Positions 28,645 to 36,381 of a DNA stretch of 64,000 nucleotides are shown here, piece after piece (position 1 is the first letter of the stretch; every line of letters begins with the position of its first letter). The position numbers and the translations under genes were made by a program. The notes under the pieces are model-generated. The model saw only the letters and a program-made list of their open reading frames with translations. It ran no database searches and was not told where the DNA came from. The DNA comes from Hyphomicrobiales bacterium (lineage in GTDB: Bacteria > Pseudomonadota > Alphaproteobacteria > Rhizobiales > Rhizobiaceae). The stretch covers positions 1 through 64,000 of the forward strand of contig UCMS01000026.1 in assembly GCA_900473805.1 (NCBI GenBank). Reading direction: 5' to 3'.

Positions 28645-29814
28645 ATGCATCTCCCCCCGCAGTTTCGCGTCTATATCGCCTTCTTCCTGTTCGCCATGTC
28701 GACGGGATCGCTGTTCTCGCGGCTGCCTGACCTGCAGGCGCGGCTTGGCGTCAACAAGGCCGAACTCGGGATGACGCTGATCGGGATGGCGATCGGGTCT
28801 TTGATTTCGCTCACCTTCTCCTCGCCGCTGATTGTCCGGCTCGGCACGCGCACGACGCTCACCATCTCGCTGCTCGGCGTGATGGCGCTCTTGTCGACCA
28901 TTCCGCTCCTGCCGTCAGCGCCCTTTGTCTTCGCGACACTCTTCGTCATGGGGCTTTTGGCCGGCGCGCTGGAAATCTGCCTCAATGTCGAGATCGGACG
29001 GATCGAGGCGCAGATCGGCTTCGGCATCATGAACCGGGCGCATGGCTGCTGGAGCCTCGGCTTCTTCGTCACGGCGGTCACCGCCTCGCTGGTGCGTCAG
29101 GCGGAGATCAGCATGCAGACGCATATGCATGTGCTGCTCGGTCTGATGTTCGTGATCGGCGCCGTGACGGTTGCCGGCATGAAGAATGCACCGCATCTAC
29201 CAAATGCCGCCGCAACGCAGGACCAGCCGCATTTCGCCCTGCCGACGCTCGGGCTTCTGCCGCTCTGCATCATCGGCACCTCGGCCTTCCTGATCGAGGG
29301 GGCCGGCATCGACTGGTCGACGATCTACATGAACGAGGTCTTCGACGTCTCGCCTTTCATTTCCGGGTCGGGACTGACACTGTTCGCCTTCTTCATGGCG
29401 CTCGCCCGTCTGACGGTCGATCCGGTCGTCGACCGACACGGCGCGCGGCTCGTCGGGCGCGTGCTGCTGACGGTGGCCGCCCTTGGCATCGCATTGGCGT
29501 GGCTCGCGCCTCATCCTTACTTGGCGCTGCTCGGTTTCGCGCTGATGGGCGCCGGCTGCAGCGCGGTCTATCCGATGGCCGTGACGGCCGCTGCCATGCG
29601 CACGGATCGGCCTGCCGTGGTCAATGTCGCGGCGATCGCGCAGATGGCTTTCGTCGTCTTCTTCCTCGGCCCGCCGCTCCTCGGCTTCGTGGCGGAGACG
29701 TTCGGCATCCGCAACGCCTATCTCGTCTGTCTTCCGCTCATTCTAGGGTCGATCTTTGCGAGTTCGGCGCTGCCGGTCAGGGTGGACAATGCCGCACGTG
29801 ATGCAGCGGCCTGA
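28645..29814 (+). CDS. MFS transporter
   Basis: The protein has 389 residues and about 12 hydrophobic segments in two halves joined by a loop with NAPHLPNAAATQDQPHF, the standard major facilitator layout. The first loop holds the RLPDLQARLGVNKAELGMTL motif seen in the YbjJ-type branch. The substrate is not known. The start at 28645 was taken because the hydrophobic first helix begins right after it and upstream sequence in the frame belongs to the 129-bp repeat. It stands alone between the repeats and the Ivy-type gene. Confidence 0.85.
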   Translation: MHLPPQFRVYIAFFLFAMSTGSLFSRLPDLQARLGVNKAELGMTLIGMAIGSLISLTFSSPLIVRLGTRTTLTISLLGVMALLSTIPLLPSAPFVFATLFVMGLLAGALEICLNVEIGRIEAQIGFGIMNRAHGCWSLGFFVTAVTASLVRQAEISMQTHMHVLLGLMFVIGAVTVAGMKNAPHLPNAAATQDQPHFALPTLGLLPLCIIGTSAFLIEGAGIDWSTIYMNEVFDVSPFISGSGLTLFAFFMALARLTVDPVVDRHGARLVGRVLLTVAALGIALAWLAPHPYLALLGFALMGAGCSAVYPMAVTAAAMRTDRPAVVNVAAIAQMAFVVFFLGPPLLGFVAETFGIRNAYLVCLPLILGSIFASSALPVRVDNAARDAAA

Positions 29815-29823
29815 CCAGGCTCG

Positions 29824-30252
29824 TTAGTCCACCAGTGCCACCAGTTCGTCCGGCGTCGGGTTGCCGAAGAACTTGACGCCGAATTCGGCGTCCGAGACCT
29901 TCAGCACGGCATGTTTTCCATCGGCCGAGAAGATCACCACGATCCGGCTCGCCTCACAGCGACCAGCCTCGCAGGCGCGAAAAAGCTGGCGCCGTTCGCC
30001 GGAAATCTGAACCTCCTCGGAAGCGAGCGCGACATAACGCGGCTGGCGAACCAGAGCCCTGACCCAAAAGGGCAACCCCGGCTTGCCCTTGATCATCTCC
30101 ATGAGGCTGTCCCGATGGGCCGCCGAGGTTTCGAGAACTTTTGGCAGAAAGTTGCCGGAGAGGGAGGTGTCGGGAAGGCCTGCGGTCCCGTCCTGTGCGG
30201 CGACGGGACCGATCAGGAAAATCATCAGCACTGTCAGCAGGAAACCCCTCAC
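29824..30252 (-). CDS. Ivy-type inhibitor of vertebrate lysozyme family protein
   Basis: The protein has 142 residues with a signal peptide (hydrophobic residues 4-18, cleavage after VAA). The mature part matches the Ivy family: PFWVRALVRQP region, a run of beta strands, and the CKPHDC-like loop Cys94-EAGR-Cys99 that plugs the lysozyme active site in E. coli Ivy. It should act in the periplasm against C-type lysozyme. The start is a GTG at 30252 that overlaps the smc stop (GTGA), so it is transcribed and translated behind smc. Confidence 0.85.
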   Translation of the reverse strand: MRGFLLTVLMIFLIGPVAAQDGTAGLPDTSLSGNFLPKVLETSAAHRDSLMEMIKGKPGLPFWVRALVRQPRYVALASEEVQISGERRQLFRACEAGRCEASRIVVIFSADGKHAVLKVSDAEFGVKFFGNPTPDELVALVD

Positions 30253-33200
30253 ACCAGATCCCTCTCGCGCAGCGCCTCCGCCGTCTGCAGGTCGACGGAG
30301 ACCAACTGGCTGACGCCCTGTTCGGCCATGGTGACGCCGAAGAGGCGGTTCATGCGGGCCATGGTGATGGGGTTGTGGGTGATGATGACGAAGCGGGTCT
30401 CGGTGGAGGCGGCCATTTCGTCCATCAGGTTGCAGTAGCGCTCGACATTGTGGTCGTCGAGCGGCGCGTCCACCTCATCCAGCACGCAGATCGGAGCGGG
30501 GTTGGTCAAGAAGACGGCGAAGATCAGGGCCATGGCGGTCAGCGCCTGCTCGCCGCCGGAGAGCAGCGTCATGGTCTGCGGCTTCTTGCCCGGCGGGCGG
30601 GCGAGGATTTCGAGGCCGGCTTCCAGCGGGTCGTCGCTTTCGATCAGCTGCAATTCGGCCGTGCCGCCGTTGAACAGGTGGGTGAACAGGCGCTGGAACT
30701 GGGCATTGACGACGTCGAAGGCGGCGATCAGGCGCTCGCGGCCTTCGCGGTTGAGGCTCTGGATGGCGCCACGCAGCTTGCGGATGGCATCGATGATGTC
30801 GTCGCGCTCCTTGATGAGCGCCGCGAGCTTTTCCGAGAGTTCCTTCTGCTCTTCTTCGGCGCGCAGGTTGACGGCCCCTAAGCGCTCGCGCTCCATCTTC
30901 AGCCGGTCGACATTGCGCTCGACTTCGCGCAGGTCGCCGATCTGCGATGGATCTTTCAGACCTGTCAGGCGGAAGGCTTCGTGCGGGGGCACGTTGAGGG
31001 CTTCGGCGATGCGCGTTTCGGCATCGATGCGCCATTCCTTGGCGGAGACCAGACGCTCTTCGGCGCGACCGCGCTTTTCCCTGGATTCGGCGAGTTCGGC
31101 GAGTGCCGCAGCGGCCTTCTGGTCGGCTTCACGCTGGCGGGTTTCGGCTTCGAACAGACGATCGGCAGCCTCGCGGCGGTCCTTCTCGGCCTTATCGAGG
31201 GCGGTCATCAGGTTGCGGCGCTTGTCCTCGAATTCGTCGGGCGCCATTTCGAGATCGGTGATCTCCTCGCGGGCTTCGGTTTCGCGCTCACGCAGCGTCG
31301 AGATGTGTTCTTCCGCCGATTTGGCGCGGTTCTGCCAGTTCTGCTTTTCCTGGCGGATCGAGAGAATGCGGCGACGGCGCATCTCGTCTTCGCGGGCGAG
31401 ACCTTCGAAACGGGCGCGGGCTTCGGCGAGCAGGCCACGATCGCGGGCGACCAGGCTTTCCGCGTCACGCAGGCGGGCGTCGAGGGCGGAGAGATCGGGC
31501 GTCTCCTCCATCTCGATGCGGGCGGTTTCCTCCTGCTCGACGATCTCCTCGATCTGGGCTTTCAGGCCGTTGACGGCCTCCTCGATCACCTCACGGCGGC
31601 GGATGAGATCACCCGAGGCGCGTTCGGCCTGGGCAAGGGCGTCGCGGGCTTCGGCCAGTTGGCGAACCGTCAGACGGCTGCGATCGCGGGCATCCGTCAG
31701 GCGGGCTTCCTCGGTGCGGATGGCGTCGGCGGCTTCGGACAGGCGATCCTCGGCCTCGACCATCTGGTCGCGGGCTTCCTCTGTTTCCAACTCGATTTCG
31801 GCGAGGCGGTTCTTCTGGGCAAGACGCAGCGCTGCGGCACTCGGCGCATCCGCGCCGGTCACATGGCCGTCCCAGCGATAAACGGCGCCATCACGGGTGA
31901 CGAGGCGCTGGCCGGGGGCGAGGCTTGCCATCAAGCGGAGGGCATCGGCGTCTTCGACGACGCCTATCTGGCGAAGCGCTCGGGTCAGGGCTGCGGGCGC
32001 GCGGACATGGGCGATCAGGGGTTTTGCGCCGGACGGTAGCGCCGGATCCCCTTCCCCGTCGCCATTGCCATGCCAATGGGCGGGAGCCGACGGGTCGAGT
32101 GCGCTGTCGAGATCGTCGCCCAAGGCGGCACCGAGTGCCGTCTCATAACCGCGATCGACGGAGAGGTCGTCCGCAACCGGCGGGAAATCACCTGTGGTGG
32201 TCGAGGCGAGGATCCGCGCAATGGTGCGGGCTTCGGTCTCCAGACCGTTGACGCGGGCGCGGGCCGCCTCGAGCGGTTGGCGCAGATGGCTTTCGGTGCG
32301 GCGGGCTTCGTTGAGCGCTGCCTCGGCTTCCATCGCCGCACTTTCGGCGTCGGCGACGGCCCGCTCTGCGATCTCGACCATCTCGCGCTTCTCGTCCGGA
32401 TCGGGCAGAGCGGCGATCCGGTCTGAAATCTCGGAGAGTTCGCGGGAGGCGTCGGAGACCTGGCGTTCGAGGCGCGCGCGGCGTTCGATCAGATCGCGGA
32501 TAGCGCGTTCCAGCTGATTGCGACCGGCGGCTGCCTCGGCGCGCTCGGCGGTGAGCCGGGTGAAGTCGCGTTCGCTGTCGGCCAGCGTTGCGGCAGCGGC
32601 CTCGAAGGCTTCTTTTGCCTCTTCGCCGAAACGGCCGGCATCGGCGAGGATTTCTTCGATCTCCGCCTCTTCCTCGGCCAGACGCTGGATGACCTCGGCG
32701 TTTTCCGACACGAGGCGTTCCTCGCGGCGGATGTCCTCGTCGAGCTGGGCGAGACGGCGGGTAAGCTCGTCGCGGCGGCGGAGAATACGGCTGGCTTCCT
32801 CGTCGAGCTGGGAACGCGCGATCTGCAGGCGCTGGAGTGCTGCGGCGGCCCTCGCCTCCTCCTCGCGTAGCTCCGGCATCTTGAGGCTCGCGACCGCCTG
32901 AAGCTTCGCGGCTTCCATCTGATGGTTCGCCTTTTCGGCGACGATCGACATGGCTTGGTTGAGGGCGCTTTCCGCCTCGCCTTCGGCCTGCTTTGCCTGG
33001 GCCCAGCGGATATGCAGGAGCATGGCCTCGTGCGCCCGGATGTCGGCGGACAGTTGCTTGAAGCGGTTGGCTTGGCGGGCCTGGCGCTTCAGGCTCTCGA
33101 TCTGGCTTTCGAGCTGGGCGGTGATGTCCTCCAGCCGCTCGAGATTGGTTTCGGCAGCGCGCAGCCTGAGTTCGGCCTCATGGCGGCGGGAATGCAGGCC

Positions 33201-33713
33201 GGAAATGCCGGCGGCTTCTTCGAGCAACTGCCGGCGGGCCTGGGGCTTGGCCGCGATCAGCTCGCCGATACGGCCCTGGCCGACCATGGAGGGCGAGCGG
33301 GCGCCGGTCGAGGCATCGGCGAAGAGCAGCTGCACATCCTTGGCGCGGGCTTCCTTGCCGTTGATCCGGTAGACCGAGCCGGCGCCGCGCTCGATGCGGC
33401 GGGTCACCTGGATTTCGTCGGCATCGTTGAAGGCGGCGGGAGCCGTGCGGTCGGAATTGTCGAGATAAAGGCCGACTTCGGCCGTGTTGCGCGCCGGGCG
33501 GTTGCCGGAGCCGGAGAAGATGACGTCGTCCATGCCGGACGCGCGCATGTTCTTGTAGGAGTTCTCGCCCATCACCCAGCGGAGCGCCTCGACGAGGTTC
33601 GACTTGCCGCAGCCATTCGGCCCGACAATGCCGGTGAGGCCACGCTCGATGACGAATTCGGAGGGCTCGACGAAGGACTTGAAGCCGAGCAGGCGGAGGC
33701 GGTTGAATTTCAT
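30249..33713 (-). CDS. smc: chromosome segregation protein SMC
   Basis: This is the bacterial condensin core ATPase, active in chromosome compaction and segregation. The protein has 1154 residues and is complete. Walker A is GPNGCGKS at residues 31-38. Two long coiled coils flank a hinge at about residues 520-660. The C-terminal head carries the signature LLSGGEQALTAMAL and Walker B ICVLDEVDAPLDDHNVERY. The gene follows the DsbA-like gene by about 80 nt on the same strand, the usual order in rhizobia as I recall it. An Ivy-type gene overlaps its 3' end. Confidence 0.97.
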   Translation of the reverse strand: MKFNRLRLLGFKSFVEPSEFVIERGLTGIVGPNGCGKSNLVEALRWVMGENSYKNMRASGMDDVIFSGSGNRPARNTAEVGLYLDNSDRTAPAAFNDADEIQVTRRIERGAGSVYRINGKEARAKDVQLLFADASTGARSPSMVGQGRIGELIAAKPQARRQLLEEAAGISGLHSRRHEAELRLRAAETNLERLEDITAQLESQIESLKRQARQANRFKQLSADIRAHEAMLLHIRWAQAKQAEGEAESALNQAMSIVAEKANHQMEAAKLQAVASLKMPELREEEARAAAALQRLQIARSQLDEEASRILRRRDELTRRLAQLDEDIRREERLVSENAEVIQRLAEEEAEIEEILADAGRFGEEAKEAFEAAAATLADSERDFTRLTAERAEAAAGRNQLERAIRDLIERRARLERQVSDASRELSEISDRIAALPDPDEKREMVEIAERAVADAESAAMEAEAALNEARRTESHLRQPLEAARARVNGLETEARTIARILASTTTGDFPPVADDLSVDRGYETALGAALGDDLDSALDPSAPAHWHGNGDGEGDPALPSGAKPLIAHVRAPAALTRALRQIGVVEDADALRLMASLAPGQRLVTRDGAVYRWDGHVTGADAPSAAALRLAQKNRLAEIELETEEARDQMVEAEDRLSEAADAIRTEEARLTDARDRSRLTVRQLAEARDALAQAERASGDLIRRREVIEEAVNGLKAQIEEIVEQEETARIEMEETPDLSALDARLRDAESLVARDRGLLAEARARFEGLAREDEMRRRRILSIRQEKQNWQNRAKSAEEHISTLRERETEAREEITDLEMAPDEFEDKRRNLMTALDKAEKDRREAADRLFEAETRQREADQKAAAALAELAESREKRGRAEERLVSAKEWRIDAETRIAEALNVPPHEAFRLTGLKDPSQIGDLREVERNVDRLKMERERLGAVNLRAEEEQKELSEKLAALIKERDDIIDAIRKLRGAIQSLNREGRERLIAAFDVVNAQFQRLFTHLFNGGTAELQLIESDDPLEAGLEILARPPGKKPQTMTLLSGGEQALTAMALIFAVFLTNPAPICVLDEVDAPLDDHNVERYCNLMDEMAASTETRFVIITHNPITMARMNRLFGVTMAEQGVSQLVSVDLQTAEALRERDLV

Positions 33714-33791
33714 GCCTCAATCCCCTGCCGGGGCGCATGAAAAACGGGCGCACGGGTTTCCCCGGCGCCCGTCGTCAAAACGAAGCGTCGA

Positions 33792-34535
33792 TCAGAGCAG
33801 GCTGTCGATGAGGGCCGACATGGAGTCAACCGACATGTCCCCCGAATAGGCCTTGCCATTGATCAGGAAGGTCGGCGTCGAGTTGACGCCGAATTCCTGT
33901 GCACCGCGATCGCGGATTGCCGTCACATCACCGGCAAGCTTCGCGTTCGTCAAGCAGGCGTCGAAGGTCTCCTGTGTAAAACCGCCGAGTTTCGACAGTT
34001 GCAGCATGGCGGCGCGGACATCGCCATCAGCCGGGGCTGCCCAAGCGCGCTGCTGCTTCAGGAACATGCCGACGAAGGGGAAGAACTTGTCTTCGGTCGT
34101 GCAACGGGCCAGCATGAAGGCGGCGAGCGATGCCGTGTCCTGCGGGAAAGGGAATTCGCGCAGCACGAAGTAAGCCTTGCCGCTGTCGACATACTTGGTC
34201 TTGATCGCGTCGAAGGTGGTTTCGTGGAAGTGGGCGCAATGCGGGCAGGTCATCGACATGTATTCGATGATCTTCACCGGCGCATTGGGATCGCCGAGCG
34301 CCATTTCCTTGAGCGGGCCCGGCTTCAGGGCGGCTTCCATGTCGACATCGCGATCGGATTTCGGCATTTCCGCCGAGGTGGTCGAGGCCGTGGTCTCGTT
34401 GCTGACCGCCGGCACCGGCTGTTCGGCACTGGCGGATTTTTCCTCGCTGCAAGCCGACAGGGCGGCGACGGCGCCGGCCATGGCGATACCGCTCAGCAGG
34501 CGGCGCTTGGTGATCGTGAGTTCAGACATCGACAT
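33792..34535 (-). CDS. DsbA-family thiol oxidoreductase, lipoprotein
   Basis: The protein has 247 residues. A lipoprotein signal ends in LSAC (Cys29), then a polar linker leads to a thioredoxin fold with the active site Cys97-Pro-His-Cys100 and the cis-Pro loop STPTFLINGK. This combination is typical of envelope thiol oxidases and BdbD/DsbA-like proteins of alphaproteobacteria. It forms disulfides in exported proteins. The start MSMSEL has AAGAG just upstream; an in-frame ATG six bases later is also possible. The gene lies directly before smc. Confidence 0.9.
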   Translation of the reverse strand: MSMSELTITKRRLLSGIAMAGAVAALSACSEEKSASAEQPVPAVSNETTASTTSAEMPKSDRDVDMEAALKPGPLKEMALGDPNAPVKIIEYMSMTCPHCAHFHETTFDAIKTKYVDSGKAYFVLREFPFPQDTASLAAFMLARCTTEDKFFPFVGMFLKQQRAWAAPADGDVRAAMLQLSKLGGFTQETFDACLTNAKLAGDVTAIRDRGAQEFGVNSTPTFLINGKAYSGDMSVDSMSALIDSLL

Positions 34536-34873
34536 CGGTCTCTTACCTGTTGGAATGACGGTTAATCCGGCACAACCGTTATAACGGCAGATTGCGGCAA
34601 ACAAGGCGGGGGCCTCAGAGAAAAATCAAAGTTCCGTGACCTTTTCCTCGCTCCGGGCATCGTGTGCGAAGGCTGCCATACCGTGGATCTGCCGGTGCAC
34701 CGCGCTGCCCCGCACTTGCCCTTGCTGCAGTGCGGCCTTACAGATATCGGCCTGATGGGCCTGCAGCGAGGAAGGCCCCAAACTTGGACGTTCCATACGC
34801 ATTTCTTCGCTTCATAGTTCGGATCGACTTGCCGTAAATGCTTTTATTCCGGTGGTAGCCAAGAGTTGCATTG
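34536..34873. promoter_or_regulatory. divergent region at the left edge of the T11SS-like/cAMP block
   Basis: These 338 bases contain no supportable gene. A perfect 12-bp palindrome CCGTTATAACGG lies at 34576-34587, about 40 nt upstream of the DsbA-like gene, and an AT-rich part near 34800-34860 precedes the TPR/barrel gene. Both divergent promoters should lie here. Confidence 0.45.
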
Positions 34874-36271
34874 ATGAATTGTTCTTCCAGAGGTTTTGAG
34901 AGGCTACTTTTGCGGACGATCCGTCTCGGCGGCCTTTTGGCGGCTTGTGCGCTTCTTCCCGCGGCCGGCGCTTTCGCCCAATCCACGCAGAATGTCGTTC
35001 CCCGGACCGGCTCCCAGTCGCTCGAAACCATCGAAGCCGACCGCAAACGACTCTTCGCGCAGATGATGGAGCATCCCGACGACCTGGATACAGCCTTCCG
35101 TTATGCCGCGCTTTCCTCGCAGGCGGGCGACCTCGAAGGCGCCGTCTCGACGCTCGAACGGATGCTCATCTATGCACCCGGCCTGCCGCGCCTGCAGCTG
35201 GAACTTGGCGTGCTCTACTATCGCCTCGGCGCCTATGAGACGGCACGGCAGTATTTCGAGGGGGCACAGTCGGCGGGCGCCGTGCCGCCGGAGGTGAATG
35301 CCAAGGTGGAGGAATACCTGGCCGCCATCGACAAGCAGGCGGCGCCGACCTCGCTCACCGGCATGGTCCGGGCGGGTATCCGCTATCAGAGCAATGCCAA
35401 TGCCGGGCCCGGCAATTCGACGGTGACCCTCAACGGCCTGCCCTACACGCTCGACGCCCTGACGGTGGCCGGAGAGGATTTCAACGGCTTCCTTACGAGT
35501 TCCGTGCGCTATCGCCACGAACTCGATGAACAGGGCATTGCCATCGAGGCCGGGCTTTCGGGTTATGCGGCCGGATACCGCGACCGCGAAGCGCTGAACA
35601 CCGGGGCAGTCGAGGCTTTTGTCGGCCCCACGTTCGACCTTGCACGATTCGGGCTGGACGACCGTTCGCTCTCCGTCTTTCTTTTGACGAGCGGCGTGTT
35701 GATCGAGGGCGATCGCTATCTGGCCTCGATCGGCGCCTCCACCGCCTTCAACTGGCAGGTGACCCCGTCGGACGGTTTCGGCGCGCAGCTCGAGTATCGC
35801 TACGAAGACTACAACAACACGAAATCCCGCCAGAGCGCAGAGGATCAGACGGGCGACCGGTTTGACGGCCAGCTCTCTTATTCGCGGCAGGTGACAGAGG
35901 ACTTCAACCTTTCGGCCCGGCTGCTCGCAACCCGGCGCATTGCCGAAAGCGACTACCTCTCCTCGACGGAGCTGGGCCTTGGCATCGGCAGCGCCTGGCG
36001 CTTCGAGGCCCCGATCGGCGACGGGCCGGCCTGGGTTCTTGCCCTCGACGCCGGTGTCTCCCGGCGCAACTATGACGGTCCGGATGCCATGATCAACGCG
36101 GCGGAAAGCCAGCAGGATACCGAGTTCAGCCTCAATCTCAGGCAGATCGTGCCCTTTACGGAGCGCGTGGCGCTGGTGGCCGAGGCCGGCTATCGCAAGG
36201 TCTGGTCGAACTACGACATGAAGACCTTCGACAATGTCAGCCTGTCACTCGGGATCCAGTCGAGTTTCTAG
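34874..36271 (+). CDS. TPR and outer-membrane beta-barrel protein, type XI secretion (Slam)-like
   Basis: The protein has 465 residues. A signal peptide ends at about residue 35 (AGAFAQ). Residues about 50-140 form TPR repeats (DLDTAFRYAALSSQAGDLEGA, LQLELGVLYYRLGAYETARQYF). The rest is a beta-barrel of alternating strands with many aromatic residues, starting at MVRAGIRYQSNANAGPG and ending in the outer-membrane signature Phe (LGIQSSF). TPR followed by a roughly 14-strand barrel is the plan of Slam/DUF560 translocators, which deliver lipoproteins and soluble cargo to the surface. The neighbouring FecR protein would be its cargo. The assignment rests on architecture; a direct family match was not possible. 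Confidence 0.72.
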   Translation: MNCSSRGFERLLLRTIRLGGLLAACALLPAAGAFAQSTQNVVPRTGSQSLETIEADRKRLFAQMMEHPDDLDTAFRYAALSSQAGDLEGAVSTLERMLIYAPGLPRLQLELGVLYYRLGAYETARQYFEGAQSAGAVPPEVNAKVEEYLAAIDKQAAPTSLTGMVRAGIRYQSNANAGPGNSTVTLNGLPYTLDALTVAGEDFNGFLTSSVRYRHELDEQGIAIEAGLSGYAAGYRDREALNTGAVEAFVGPTFDLARFGLDDRSLSVFLLTSGVLIEGDRYLASIGASTAFNWQVTPSDGFGAQLEYRYEDYNNTKSRQSAEDQTGDRFDGQLSYSRQVTEDFNLSARLLATRRIAESDYLSSTELGLGIGSAWRFEAPIGDGPAWVLALDAGVSRRNYDGPDAMINAAESQQDTEFSLNLRQIVPFTERVALVAEAGYRKVWSNYDMKTFDNVSLSLGIQSSF

Positions 36272-36279
36272 TGTATCCG

Positions 36280-36298
36280 AGGCGATGCAAAATCGCCT
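36280..36298. repeat. hairpin between the TPR/barrel and FecR genes
   Basis: Perfect 7-bp arms AGGCGAT and ATCGCCT flank a 5-nt loop, 9 nt after the stop codon. No T run follows, so it may be a partial terminator or processing site that sets the ratio of the two products. Confidence 0.45.
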
Positions 36299-36381
36299 GA
36301 TGCCTGTACGCCATTGATGAACGCAGTCCGGACGCAAGACCGCCACACGCCCTTTCGCCGGCGCTGCCCTAGGAGAGCAAC

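Noticed and set aside
30981..33740. Long plus-strand frames opposite smc
   Set aside because: They are rich in Arg/Ser or Gly/Phe repeats that reflect the coiled-coil codons of smc on the other strand.
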